Assembly (NCBI GenBank): GCA_026874595.1 | Contig: CM049315.1 | Location: forward strand, 70,441,916-70,505,915 | Reading direction: 5' to 3' | Length of the DNA: 64,000 bases | Source of the DNA: Sipunculus nudus | Lineage: Eukaryota; Annelida; Sipuncula; Golfingiida; Sipunculidae | Notes under the pieces: model-generated | Told to the model about the DNA's origin: nothing | What the model saw: only the letters and a program-made list of their open reading frames with translations | Database searches by the model: none | Translations under genes and position numbers: made by a program | In this document: positions 10,161 through 20,598 of the stretch, in pieces | Layout of the letters: every line of letters starts with the position of its first letter | Numbering within the stretch: the first letter of the stretch is position 1

Positions 10161-11135
10161 TCAATCACTGTTTGTTAGGCAACCGTTTAGGGCCTTCGCC
10201 ACTTCATCAAATTGTTTCTGCCTCCTTAATAATCGTTTAATTTCTTCTCTTTGTAACTTCTCCAGTCGGTTTCGAACCCTTTCCCTCATCTTCATCCACG
10301 CATCCAGCCCCTCTTTAAAGTAATGTACTTGGGCGTCGCTTTCGTTTATCAATTCTTCAAGCCCTTTTTGATCCGTTGGGAGGGGGTACGGAAGACTGAA
10401 TCTTGCTTTGGCTTCGTCTGAGGGATGATCTCTCCACGGGAAGGGTGCCCCTTCAACCAATCCCAGAGATGGTCTGGTTGATATTCCTCTTCGTTTAACG
10501 TTTCCCTCCTCAGACTCTGAGGCTGTATCAAAGGTCTTCCTTTTCTCCAGAGCCTTGGTTTGTTTCCTTATCAGCTCGATTTGTTGTTCATGCTGATGGG
10601 TTGTAATGCCGAACAAGATGTCCGGGTGTAGTGCGTAGGGTGCCGGGTTGACAAACTTCGTGTTGTCCTTCAACTCCATCCCGGCCTCTCTGGCTGTCCG
10701 ATCGGCCTCCTCGAAGTGGAGACGGTGGTGTATCCCGGTAAGATGTTTTCTTAGGTCTGTCTTTCTTTTATACATCCTGCCGCATGCTTTGCAGAGTGAG
10801 TAATAACACATGGGTAGGTGCACTTCTCTCCAGTGCCTCACCAGGGCTCTGACGTCCATGCATCTTGGTTTTAGGCAGGATTCGACGGGGCATATCATAG
10901 GTCCGCCCTCCCATGTGACCAGCTTGGTTGAGCTTGTCTCTGTATCCTCTGACGCCTTCTGCGCTTTTTCGTTATCCGAATTCCTCTCTGTAATTTCCTT
11001 TGCCTGGTCATCTACACTGGAGTCTCTGGGGAAGAGCAGGTCCTCGCTGGTGGTGAGACGGTGCTCGGCGTAGGACTCTTCAAACTCCGGTTGCCAGTAG
11101 TCGTCGAAGAGGTTGAGCACTTCGGTTCCATCCAT
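10161..11135 (-). CDS. ORF3 of element 1: C2H2 zinc-finger, coiled-coil protein
   Basis: 324 codons from ATG at 11135, downstream of pol where env sits in errantiviruses. It shows no signal peptide, transmembrane segment or envelope motif. About residues 82-140 contain two C2H2-like fingers: CPVESC followed by HWREVH, then CKACG followed by HLTGIH with 12 residues between Cys and His pairs. The N-terminus is acidic (DDYWQPEFEES). The C-terminal third is charged and helical, with a likely coiled coil (MKMRERVRNRLEKLQREEIK). A splice-acceptor-like sequence (TTTTTTATAACAG) lies just upstream of the ATG on the minus strand, so it may be expressed from a spliced subgenomic RNA, as env is; this is inferred. 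Function unknown: nucleic-acid binding is likely; capture of a host zinc-finger gene is possible. Confidence 0.75.
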   Translation of the reverse strand: MDGTEVLNLFDDYWQPEFEESYAEHRLTTSEDLLFPRDSSVDDQAKEITERNSDNEKAQKASEDTETSSTKLVTWEGGPMICPVESCLKPRCMDVRALVRHWREVHLPMCYYSLCKACGRMYKRKTDLRKHLTGIHHRLHFEEADRTAREAGMELKDNTKFVNPAPYALHPDILFGITTHQHEQQIELIRKQTKALEKRKTFDTASESEEGNVKRRGISTRPSLGLVEGAPFPWRDHPSDEAKARFSLPYPLPTDQKGLEELINESDAQVHYFKEGLDAWMKMRERVRNRLEKLQREEIKRLLRRQKQFDEVAKALNGCLTNSD

Positions 11136-11235
11136 GTTGACTGCTGTCCTGTTATAAAAAAGAATTGCGATTATAATAATTGTTTAAAATAGTTGATTTC
11201 AAGTGTATACTTGGTTATAAATATATACTTGTTTT

Positions 11236-14200
11236 TTAAAGGTCAAGTCTGTTTGGGGCTCTACGTGTTCTCTGACTTCTTCGATGTAAGGATACATCGA
11301 CGTCAAGATCATGGCTTCCATCTGTCGGGCCACGTTTAACATTTGACTCTTGCATTCTCAGTCTACTTTGCAATGCTTCCCCGTTAATCTGTGTGTTTAG
11401 CATATCCTCTGAGTGTTCTTTTTCATTGGTATCAGCAACGGATGAGTCGATGTCATCATCGGGGTTTTCTGTGTTACTTTCGTTGTCGGAAGGACATTCT
11501 TCCTCTACGCCGGCTTCGTCGCAGGTTGAGACATTGAGCCAGGTGGGTGGCGTATCTGTTGCTTCGCACAACTTCAGATGATCAACATGCACAATTAACT
11601 CTCGGGTATTGTGATTCTTTTGTATCCTATATAAGAGGTCGTTCAGCTTTTCAACCACGAGATAAGGTCCAGTCCATCCGCATCCAAGTTTCTTCCTGGC
11701 TTCAGGTTGATACCATCGCCAAACCCATTGGCCGGCATTATATTTCCTCAATTTTGCTTTTTGATCGTATATTTTCTTCTGTCTTTTCATACTTTGTTTA
11801 AGATGAGTTCTTGCAAATTCATGGGATCGAGTTGCAGCTTCTTTCACCCATTGGACGTATTCAATCGGGCACATTGGCTCCTCTGTTCCCTCCGGATGGC
11901 CCATCATTAAGTCTAAGGGGAAATTGATTTCTCGACCCAAAAATAACAGGTTCGGGGTGCAACTTGTGCTCTCCTGCACTGCTGCCCTGTATGCCATCAT
12001 TAAGTAAGGTAGGTGGTCGTCCCAGTCATCTCGGTTGTCGTTGACAAATAACGCTAGCATCTGCTGGATGGTCCTGTTGAAACGCTCCACGAGCCCGTCA
12101 GACTGAGGCCTATAGGGAGTTGTTCGTGTTTTATCTATCTCTAATAGTTCCATTAACCTCTGGAAGAGAACAGATTCAAATTCAGGTCCTTGGTCTGAGT
12201 GTAGTTGCAAAGGTACTCCATAACGGCAAACGAATTGGGTCACTATGACATCTCCAACGGTTTGAGCCGTATGATCTTTAAGTGCATATGCCTCTGTCCA
12301 CTTGGTAAAATAATCGGCCAGGACCAAAATATAACAATTTCCTTCCTTTGTCTCTGGAATCGGTCCCAAAATGTCAATTGCAACTCGTTCTAAAGGTGCC
12401 CCTACTGGTTTTTGCAGCAGCTTGGCCTTGCCAGCGCCTGGTCCAGCTTTCCGGGTTGCACACTTTTTGCAAGTTTTACACCAACGTGCAATTTCTTCAC
12501 GTTGTCCGGGCCAATAACATCTCTGTCGAACTCTCTCGAGAGTCTTTTTGACCCCAAGGTGGCCTCCGAGTCTTGTACCGTGTAACTGATTCATAATCCA
12601 CTTTCTTAGTTGTTCGGGTGCAACTAGTTGCCAAGTTGCCTTGCTAACTCGGACAGGTAGTACTCTATACAGAAGTCTATCTCGGCACTTCAGTGTGTTC
12701 CACTGGAGCCAATAGGTCTTCACCTCTTTACCTTCGCTGCTCACTATTTGCCATGCGGGTCGCTCCGATGATTCAGACATCCAAGAAGTTATTTTTCGAA
12801 TGCTGGGGTCATCTTGCTGGAGTTTGTACAGTTCCTCTTCAGACCATCCCTCTAGCCATCTCTCGGAAAGACCCTTTTCTGCCCGTCCTGTAGTCCGGTT
12901 ACATTCGGCTGAAGTTTTCTTTCTTGATAAAATAGGGTAGAGTTGTTTTTCCCGAATATCTAAAGGTGACGCAGAGGTCTTGATGCTGGTAAGCATGTTG
13001 TTACTCTGTTGAGATATTTCTTGATGGTCTGGGCATTGATCGTACCCGCAAACCTTTTTGCATGGTCTACGGGAGAGGGCGTCAGCGTTTTTGTGCCCTG
13101 ACCCTTTCCGATGCTCCACGATGAAGTCATATTCGGATAACTGAGTTATCCAACGAGCAATCATCCCTTCTGGGTCTTTAAAATTTACCAGCCACTTCAA
13201 GCTGTAGTGGTCCGTTCTAATTAAGAATGGTTGACCATAGAGATAGTGTCTGAAGTGTTTCATTGAAACAACCAAAGCAAGAAGTTCTCTGTAGGTAGTA
13301 CAGTAGTTCCGCTGTGTTTTAGAGAGTGTCTTGCTGAAATATGCAATCACTTTTTCATGTCCTTCTTGTTTTTGTGAAAGTATTCCACTTATTCCCTCTC
13401 CACTTGCATCCGTGTCCAAGATAAACTGCCCCTGGTTGATGGGATATGCAAGTATTGGTGAAGTTGTTAATCTATCTTTCAGATGATGAAATGCGGCATC
13501 ACATGGTGGAGTCCAGCAATACTTTGTACTCTTTTGTAGGAGTCTAGTCAATGGTGTCGCAATCGAGGCAAAGTCTGGAACGAACTTTCTGTAATATGAC
13601 GCGAGTCCCAGAAAACTCCTTAACTGGCGAACATTTTCGGGCCGCGGCCAGTCTTTTACGGCCTGAATTTTCTCTGGATCGCACCTGACTCCTTCTGGTG
13701 AGACTATATGTCCCAGAAAAGACAGTTCCTTATGAAATAAATTACACTTCTTGGGCTTAAGTGTTAAATTAGCCTCCTTGAGTCGGTCAAACACACAGCG
13801 CAGATTCTGTAGCGTTGACTCGAAGTCGGATCCGAAGATAATGATATTATCCAAGTAAACCAAACATTTAGTCCATGTTAGGCCTCTTAGAATTAAGTCC
13901 ATTAATCTGGCAAAGGTGGCTGGGGCATTACAAAGTCCGAACGGCATGACATTGAAGTGGAATAATCCATCTGTGGTGACGAATGCTGTTTTCTCCTTGT
14001 CTGTTTTATCCATGGCCACCTGACAATATCCACTCGCTAAATCCAGAGTACAGAACCACTGGGCTCCCGCTAATGCGTCAAGGTTGTCATCAACACGAGG
14101 TAGCGGATATGCATCTTTCTTTGTTACTGCGTTCAGACGTCGGTAGTCCACACAGAATCGAACGCTGCCGTCCTTTTTTTTCACTAAGACCACTGGAGAA

Positions 14201-15126
14201 GCCCATGGACTGTTGCTGGGCTCAATGATACCTTCCGACATCATCTTTTGTATTTCACTTGTAACAAGCTCTTTTAGTCTCAATGGAAGTCGCCGATGCG
14301 GTAATTTGATTGGATGGTTGGTACCCGTGTTGATTTTGTGGGTAGTTCTGTCGGTTCTACTTAGTTGTCCTTCTGGTTGTAAAAACAGGTCTTGATATTC
14401 GGTTAGAACCTGCTTTAATGCGAGTTGTTGTTCCTCTGTTAAATTCTCTGATACTCCTTCGACTAACGTTACAAGGTGATCTGGCAGCTCGGTCGGTGGC
14501 GTTCCCGCCCCAGAAGCAGTAGATTCGTTCATACTATAAACATCCCTATCCAACTGAAAGGAAGCCAATTTCTCAACATATCCAACCCTGGTGTTCTGTT
14601 CCAAACATCTGACGCTCGATCCGACATTAGTCACACTTAATCTAATATTATTGTTGATTTTTCTTTCTACCACACCTGCTGGCATACTGATGTCCTTTTC
14701 CTCCAGAAATTTTCTGGCCGGCTCGAATATAAAAGTTCCAAGTGCGGATACATCCTCGATGTGACATTCCACGTACATTTCTGTCATTGGTTTAATCCAT
14801 GTTGTCTCTGATACAACAACGTCCAACTGTTGTCTTTTCTCGTGGTGTAGATCAATACTCTGGTTGTCCAAGTAAAGTTTACCATCATAGACACTGAAGA
14901 CAGCCTTCATCTGTATCAGGAAGTCCAGACCTAGTATCCCCTCCAGATTTTTCAGTGGACTTATCAGGCATGATTTTTCATATAGGTGCTGTCCAATTGT
15001 CAATTCCAAATCGGCGACACCAGACACAGGTAACTGCTGACCGTTGGCCACCTCTAGTTGTACTTGGGTCTCCCTCAAAAATGGTCTCTGCGTTAGCTGA
15101 TTCCATACGTGTTCCGCTAAAACCGT
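11236..15126 (-). CDS. pol of element 1: PR (C-terminal part)-RT-RNase H-INT
   Basis: Open frame of about 1,296 codons after the protease stop. In order: remainder of the aspartic protease (ILGLDFL), reverse transcriptase (SPWASPVVLVKKKDGS, YRRLNAVTKKDAYPLPR, MPFGLCNAPATFARLMD), RNase H (LDTDASGEG, RELLAL, RTDHYSLKW, NADALSR), integrase zinc region (TCKKCATRK), DD35E core (VAIDILGPI, HSDQGPEF, DGLVERFNR) and a GPY/F module (WTGPYLV). The RT catalytic box reads YLDN instead of YLDD (N codon 13846-13848), removing a metal-binding aspartate. Ty3/gypsy domain order. In the -1 frame relative to gag. RT and integration act in particles and the nucleus of the host cell. Confidence 0.9.
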   Translation of the reverse strand, partial: TVLAEHVWNQLTQRPFLRETQVQLEVANGQQLPVSGVADLELTIGQHLYEKSCLISPLKNLEGILGLDFLIQMKAVFSVYDGKLYLDNQSIDLHHEKRQQLDVVVSETTWIKPMTEMYVECHIEDVSALGTFIFEPARKFLEEKDISMPAGVVERKINNNIRLSVTNVGSSVRCLEQNTRVGYVEKLASFQLDRDVYSMNESTASGAGTPPTELPDHLVTLVEGVSENLTEEQQLALKQVLTEYQDLFLQPEGQLSRTDRTTHKINTGTNHPIKLPHRRLPLRLKELVTSEIQKMMSEGIIEPSNSPWASPVVLVKKKDGSVRFCVDYRRLNAVTKKDAYPLPRVDDNLDALAGAQWFCTLDLASGYCQVAMDKTDKEKTAFVTTDGLFHFNVMPFGLCNAPATFARLMDLILRGLTWTKCLVYLDNIIIFGSDFESTLQNLRCVFDRLKEANLTLKPKKCNLFHKELSFLGHIVSPEGVRCDPEKIQAVKDWPRPENVRQLRSFLGLASYYRKFVPDFASIATPLTRLLQKSTKYCWTPPCDAAFHHLKDRLTTSPILAYPINQGQFILDTDASGEGISGILSQKQEGHEKVIAYFSKTLSKTQRNYCTTYRELLALVVSMKHFRHYLYGQPFLIRTDHYSLKWLVNFKDPEGMIARWITQLSEYDFIVEHRKGSGHKNADALSRRPCKKVCGYDQCPDHQEISQQSNNMLTSIKTSASPLDIREKQLYPILSRKKTSAECNRTTGRAEKGLSERWLEGWSEEELYKLQQDDPSIRKITSWMSESSERPAWQIVSSEGKEVKTYWLQWNTLKCRDRLLYRVLPVRVSKATWQLVAPEQLRKWIMNQLHGTRLGGHLGVKKTLERVRQRCYWPGQREEIARWCKTCKKCATRKAGPGAGKAKLLQKPVGAPLERVAIDILGPIPETKEGNCYILVLADYFTKWTEAYALKDHTAQTVGDVIVTQFVCRYGVPLQLHSDQGPEFESVLFQRLMELLEIDKTRTTPYRPQSDGLVERFNRTIQQMLALFVNDNRDDWDDHLPYLMMAYRAAVQESTSCTPNLLFLGREINFPLDLMMGHPEGTEEPMCPIEYVQWVKEAATRSHEFARTHLKQSMKRQKKIYDQKAKLRKYNAGQWVWRWYQPEARKKLGCGWTGPYLVVEKLNDLLYRIQKNHNTRELIVHVDHLKLCEATDTPPTWLNVSTCDEAGVEEECPSDNESNTENPDDDIDSSVADTNEKEHSEDMLNTQINGEALQSRLRMQESNVKRGPTDGSHDLDVDVSLHRRSQRTRRAPNRLDL

Positions 15127-15360
15127 TTAATGTGACCCTGTATCCACTAACATTGCAATGTTTAACTCATCGACTACTACATAAACAAACCAAGATGAAC
15201 ACGAACTATCTAATCTATGGTGTGTAGGATGTTTATCCTTTCTAACTGGCCTTTTCTTATTCCTACGGGCTTGGTTTTCGGCCGCGTGACCAGCCCCTTC
15301 TAGTTTGAAATGGGTGTACTTTTCTCCTGTTGAGGCTCCCTTGATCTCGGATAGGGCGTG
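15127..15360 (-). pseudogene. Protease N-terminal part of element 1 pol, ended by a stop
   Basis: The pol frame opens after TGA at 15361-15363, overlaps the gag end by about 60 bp in the -1 frame, and encodes a basic linker (RRNKKRPVRK) and the protease active site LVDTGS (DTGS codons 15144-15133). One codon later an in-frame TAA (15127-15129) stops it, directly before the otherwise continuous rest of pol. No canonical X XXY YYZ slippery heptamer is evident in the overlap. The stop is most simply a disabling point mutation in this copy. Confidence 0.8.
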
Positions 15361-16670
15361 TCAGTGGCTCGTCGTGCACGTCTCGGGCAGTCGGAGCGGA
15401 AGTGACCCTTCTGATGACAGTTGAAGCATACGTCATCTTTCCGGTTTGGTTTTTCTTGGCTCGCTGACTCGGCTGCATCGAGTTGTAGTCTGTGAAGCGT
15501 CTGCTGTAGGTCGCGTACAGTTTTCGTTAACTGCATCAGAGTTTCTTCACATTGTACCACCCTTTTATCTTCAGTTTTATCGGTTTGAGCAGCGTAAACT
15601 AAACCCCTAGGTTTAGCAGTAACCCTGTTTCGTTCAGAAAGCCCCTCGTTTTGTTCGTATTCCTCTGTGAGAGAGACGGCCATTTCAACTGTTTGGGGTC
15701 GACTGTAGCGCACATGGCGTCGTAATTCTGCCGGCTCTAGGTTTTTGATGAACTGGCTTATTACGAGCCTTTCTCTGTTGTTAATTGGGAAAGTCGGATA
15801 TGCTCGACTGGCGAAACGCTGCAGCACCTGTGCATAGTCAGCTGGAGACTCATTCCGCTCTCTCCTCCTCTCCATAAAACGGCTCTCATATGACTCTTGT
15901 CGCTCCCTCGGGCAATACTTTCTTTCAATTGTCGCAACCAGTCGGTCATAATCCCAGGCGTCTTCTGTGGCCATATCTCCAAGAAGTCTCTGTGCATCGC
16001 ATCTTAAGCTAGCTGCGAGATGCATAGCTCTTTTTTGGTAGTCCCATTCATTTATCCTGGAAACTGTCTCAAAATGAACTCGGTAGTCGGTCCACTCGGT
16101 ACTCCTGCCATCAAACGTTGCTGGTTCTCTTTGTTTTCTTTTCACTCGATATTCTGTGGCTGGCGGTGGGAACACAGGTCGAATGGCGGTTGGTCGAGGA
16201 AGGTCTGGTTGTTCGATCATGAAGGTATTTTCCGGCCATGTTGATCTTGGTGCTGCGTACATCGTACTTGGTTCCACAGTTACTCGCTTATCTGACCTTC
16301 CTTTTTGTTGTGGTTCTCCACAGGTGGTTGGCTGGCGATACTGGGCTCTCTCATCTCTGCCGGTTGGTTCTGTCATGCCATTGTCGGCCGGCTGGTATTG
16401 GGGGTTAATCTCTGTGTCAGGCGACCTAACTGGTGGAATTGACGGGTTGTCGCCGGGTGTTAAGCTGAGTGGTGGTCGACTACCTCTCGTCGTTTCCACT
16501 GATGACGCCCTACGTTCTTCCAGTGTATCAGGGACCTCTAGTAGTCCAGTTGCCTCCGACCTGTCTACCTCCTGCCCCTGATCACTACTTTGTCTCTGTG
16601 AAACTGGTGTACTAAACAGGGACATTGTCCTACGAAATAATTTTCCCAAGAAACTCGTATCTGTTGCCAT
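15300..16670 (-). CDS. gag of element 1
   Basis: About 456 codons from ATG at 16670 (MATDTSFLGKLF); the frame is open a little further upstream but lacks an earlier ATG. The N-terminal third is low-complexity and Pro/Ser/Thr-rich. The middle has a retrotransposon capsid-like helical region (WTDYRVHFETV, RQESYESRFMERR, SPADYAQVLQRFA). The C-terminus has one CCHC knuckle, CFNCHQKGHFRSDC (C-X2-C-X4-H-X4-C), for RNA packaging. It ends at TAG overlapping the pol frame. The frame is intact, in contrast to pol. Confidence 0.9.
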   Translation of the reverse strand: MATDTSFLGKLFRRTMSLFSTPVSQRQSSDQGQEVDRSEATGLLEVPDTLEERRASSVETTRGSRPPLSLTPGDNPSIPPVRSPDTEINPQYQPADNGMTEPTGRDERAQYRQPTTCGEPQQKGRSDKRVTVEPSTMYAAPRSTWPENTFMIEQPDLPRPTAIRPVFPPPATEYRVKRKQREPATFDGRSTEWTDYRVHFETVSRINEWDYQKRAMHLAASLRCDAQRLLGDMATEDAWDYDRLVATIERKYCPRERQESYESRFMERRRERNESPADYAQVLQRFASRAYPTFPINNRERLVISQFIKNLEPAELRRHVRYSRPQTVEMAVSLTEEYEQNEGLSERNRVTAKPRGLVYAAQTDKTEDKRVVQCEETLMQLTKTVRDLQQTLHRLQLDAAESASQEKPNRKDDVCFNCHQKGHFRSDCPRRARRATDTPYPRSREPQQEKSTPISN

Positions 16671-16877
16671 TACCAAGTGTTTCGAGTATTACATACATTA
16701 ATTTCATATAAACAAAGAAAGAAAATATTCCTGAATTAGCTATATCAGATTTAACTGCCAAAATAACTCGCACTAATTTCCGTTAGCTCTCTAGCTATAT
16801 TTATGTATCTCTTAATGTATTAGTATTCGCTACTAAAATGTAGGATAATTTACATGTTAACTCTGCTATGCACTCGG

Positions 16878-16895
16878 GCCCCGCGTTGGGCGCCA
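16878..16895 (-). other. Primer binding site of element 1 (tRNA-Lys type)
   Basis: Minus-strand TGGCGCCCAACGCGGGGC begins 8 nt after the end of the 5' LTR (7-nt spacer). From memory it differs at one position from the Lys1,2 tRNA primer site used by several retroviruses. Confidence 0.85.
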
Positions 16896-16903
16896 AAAAT
16901 ATC

Positions 16904-17559
16904 TGTAACACCTGGGGGTTGGGGTTACGTGGGTGTAGGTTCAGGGTTCACTGAGTGCGAACGCCCGAGTGCGATGTCGCAATACATGCAAACATTCTCG
17001 CAGATGCATACACAACTTTAGATTCCAAATTGGTAGTAAACTCTTTATATATACTATTAAAATAAACTTACATAGTCTGAATGATGACTAGGTCGACATG
17101 CGTGATGACAGATGCAGTCTCCAACTACAGAGTAATTGGCAAAGTCGAGGGATGATGCGGTTCGCTGGCGCAGTAATAATTCCGTAAAACAAGTCCGAAT
17201 ATCCAGAAATACAGGCAGTTGTATAATCAAACAGAAAAAAGGTACTCCAAAAATAATTATCAAAGTCTCCTCTAAATGCTGATGTGGTGCGAGCTGAAGC
17301 AAGTACGAACTGTCTCTCCCCCCAAGCTAGGCGGGCCCTTTATATAGCCTCTGACCCCCTGCTGTCCGGCACGTCTTCCGCCCCAGCGGTAGCCGCCCAG
17401 CCCGGTTTCCCTGCTCCGGATAACGGCCGGTCATCACTGACCTAGTGACTGCCCTCAACGAGTGATTACATAATGTTTACTCGCAGCATACCCCGGCATC
17501 GCGCACCTGCGAGCCACCAAGCGCTGGCTGCTCTCGCATACAGCCTGGTATTCGTTACA
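16904..17559 (-). repeat. 5' LTR of element 1
   Basis: 656 bp, TG...CA. On the minus strand it carries a TATATAAAG box (17346-17338) about 215 nt into the LTR, preceded by GC-rich sequence, as expected for the promoter of the element. Confidence 0.95.
17338..17346 (-). promoter_or_regulatory. TATA box in the 5' LTR of element 1
   Basis: TATATAAAG on the minus strand. Its twin in the 3' LTR is at 9168-9176. Transcription would be antisense to the ANK-Death gene; the 3' LTR copy would read out into the left part of intron 1. Confidence 0.6.
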
Positions 17560-18849
17560 ATATATATATAAAAGACTTCTAATGATTTATTTCGTTATTG
17601 TTCAGTGATATATGATATTTATATTCTATATTTAATTTTATTGAGGAACCATTAAAAAAAATTCTTTAGATTCAGTATACGAATTAATTTTGAAAAGTCT
17701 TAACTACAGATGAAGACTGGTCGCATTTCCTAAAATTTCTGAAAAAAATAAGACATAAATTATTCTGTCATTCATTCTCCAGCATCCACTCTGACTAGCA
17801 CTTTTTGGTAGCTATACTTTGGTAAAAGTAAGCTTTTGCTGTCATATGTCGTCTCATTTTTTTAACGAGCAAAATTGGTCATTAGATACCAACATTTTAT
17901 GTCATGGTTTACAATACATTCGCACCAGAGAAGTTAAAATGAATTTAATTTGATATTGAACTATTTTCAAATTGGCTTTTGGCGAAATTTTTAAATTTTG
18001 CTGATTGTGAATGTGACATTATACCGAAATATGTTTTAACAATCACGATGTCGATTACCACATATGTCCTTTATAATATTTATGGTTATATACTTCTACA
18101 GGAATAAAGATAATGTGATTCCTAGGTAAATTTTATAACGGTGGGTAGCTAAATCGTGGTCGGAAAATATGAACAATTAAAAATTTACTATTATATAATG
18201 ATATATTGGTTGAGTGGTTTATTTGCAGATGTAGTCTATATATGGATGGTACAATCTTTATTGAATTACAGCTGAAATCGTATTTCCATATCGTGGTTGC
18301 ATTTTATGCTCATCTGCTACATAAATGAATCATGCCTGGTTGAAATTTAACATTATCAAATCATAATTCGTAATCATTAAACATGAGAGGTTTAAATTTT
18401 AATGCAGTGTGGGTTTGGTATAATCTCCTGGGAAATTCAAGATTTAGTGAACGCTTCACGTTTTTTTATTATCGTTCTGTAGCATAAAATAATGTTTCAA
18501 ATTCAGCAGAACGTCACGGCCCATGGACCACTGGTGTTTGTTGGCATATCTTCTCCCAATTCAAGTATCTGTGTAATATTCGTCACAAGCACGGCCTTCC
18601 ACGTACATGTGTACATGTGTAATTAAACTACTTCAGGTAATTATAGGGTCCACGTGCGTCTCAAAGAACGTGTACTATGATCAGAACACACTTTTGAGAT
18701 CCCATGCAGGACTGTATATTTAAAGGCTTTTTTAATGTTTCACAAAACCTGGCTTAGTTTTTAGCGAAAGTTAGTTATATCTCGGTAATGCCAAGTATGA
18801 CACTGTATTCGAAGAAACCCGAGATGGAAGATGATAGATTCTATGTATG

Positions 18850-18852
<3 letters not shown>

Positions 18853-18902
<50 letters not shown>
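18853..18902. repeat. (TA)n microsatellite
   Basis: Pure TA tract of about 50 bp preceded by a few TGTA units. Confidence 0.95.
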
Positions 18903-18904
<2 letters not shown>

Positions 18905-19529
18905 CTGGGTTTGTAAGTGTCATATAGAACTTTGAATAGAAAATTTCATATTAACTGAAAATATTTACTGAGCTCCATACAGGAAAATAGGCAAAAATAT
19001 TATTTTCTGTTCGTTAGTTAATAAGTCGTTTTTTTTTTCAAGATAATAATTCGTAACTTGCAACTGTTAAAGTGATATATGTAGCGTGAATAGCACTGGC
19101 AATCAAGCTGCAAAATATATTTAACTAAAATATGCAATACTTCAGATAGGAATTGTGAACACTGGATATGAAAACATTAAGAATATTTAATATAAATAAC
19201 AGTGAGAATTTAAACCATAGCCTGAATGTAAGTGGTGTTAGTTACAAGATGAACTGATGCTGCAGTTCGGTGGGGAAAAATAGAAAGAGACACTTGAACA
19301 ATACTAGGTGAGTAAGGACGTAAAAATAGACGTGTCAGAATGAGATTAGCGGCCCGTGAATCCGCCGATACACCCGGGGAAATGTATATTACTCTGATGT
19401 CACGGACATGCGGCTCATAAATATGTCGAAAGCGCCGTCGAAAATCACAGCCTATAAAATCTAGGCTATTTGACTTGCGTAAGCGGAATGGCATTTATGG
19501 TACGCCTTTTTCAATCATGAATACGTATG

Positions 19530-19560
<31 letters not shown>

Positions 19561-20266
19561 AGTTTTTCAAATATACAATGTTTACTACACTAATGAAAAC
19601 AACACAATAAACGTTTTCTGTCAAGTTCAAGAGCTACTCACCGGGTGTTTCATATGCTGACGAGCAGGTCAATATGGGGGCATCATTTGCATCCGATCGA
19701 GGTGGTCGCTAAACCTAGGTGGTCGATAGGCGAGGTTTTTCTTTATAAAGACGCGAAAGTACATGCATATGAATGATTGTCTAATATCAGTGACAGATGA
19801 ATCTGCAAATAGTCTGTCACCAAAAATAAATGTTCTATCGATTTCCCAGCCAATATAAGCTGTGTTACTGTTTTTTTATCGTATAATAACTGTCACTGGT
19901 CACTGGGCCCTGTATTCTTGTTTTAAAGGTTAAATCTTTTGATAGCGCAAAGTAACAGACTGTTATGTACTGGTGTGTTCGTGGAATGGTCTTCTTATTG
20001 CCCGTACAAGGAAAGTGTCTTTAAATTGTGTGTTAATAAGTATGTCGTGAAGTTTTATTCTTGGTGCACCGAAGCGTCTCAGGACGTTCACACTATATAA
20101 CACTATAGTGTAGCGGTAAACACGGACTCAAATAGATGTAATGCTTTGTTTAACCGATTTCCGACTTCTTCAGGCATGGGATCACTTAGCATGAACAATG
20201 TTAATGTATTATTGTAGTTGAATATATCCCAACAATTATATATACAAGCAGCAGGCTTCTCTCTCT

Positions 20267-20325
<59 letters not shown>

Positions 20326-20329
20326 TCAA

Positions 20330-20391
20330 TTAGTTTAACTTCATCCGTTGGTACTTCAGCACTGTAGTACTAACGGATGAGGTCAAACTAA
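20330..20391. repeat. Foldback hairpin beside (TA)n
   Basis: The arm TTAGTTTAACTTCATCCGTT... (20330-20355) is the near-perfect inverse complement of 20367-20391, with a loop of about 11 nt. It follows a (TA)n tract (20270-20319) through TGTTCAATT. The same TGTTCAATT junction follows the (TA)n tract at 54088-54138, suggesting a shared terminal structure of one element family. Confidence 0.7.
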
Positions 20392-20598
20392 CTAAACAAT
20401 AATTAATTATAAACGCTACCATATGGCAGAGAACTATCACCTGGATGTATTGAATTCATGGTATGTGATCAATGCAAATTATATATATATATGTTTATAT
20501 AAATAAAATGTCGGAGGCCAGATCTAAATCCAGTCCAGTTTAGATCTGGCATTGTCCAGATCACGATTGGGATCTGGTCTCGGCCAATTGTAAATTGA

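Larger units (their letters stand above)
8734..17559 (-). mobile_element. Complete Ty3/gypsy LTR retrotransposon (element 1)
   Basis: An 8.8-kb element on the minus strand. It has two 656-bp LTRs (8734-9389 and 16904-17559) with TG...CA ends, a lysine-tRNA-type primer site, gag, pol in the -1 frame (PR-RT-RNase H-INT order, Ty3/gypsy type), a third ORF with zinc fingers, a 36-bp tandem array and a polypurine tract against the 3' LTR. The LTRs differ at only two sites (8956/17126 and 9016/17186), about 0.3%, so insertion is recent. Despite that, pol carries a stop just after the protease active site and a D-to-N change in the RT catalytic box, so this copy is probably not autonomous. It lies antisense in intron 1 of the ANK-Death gene. 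Confidence 0.95.
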
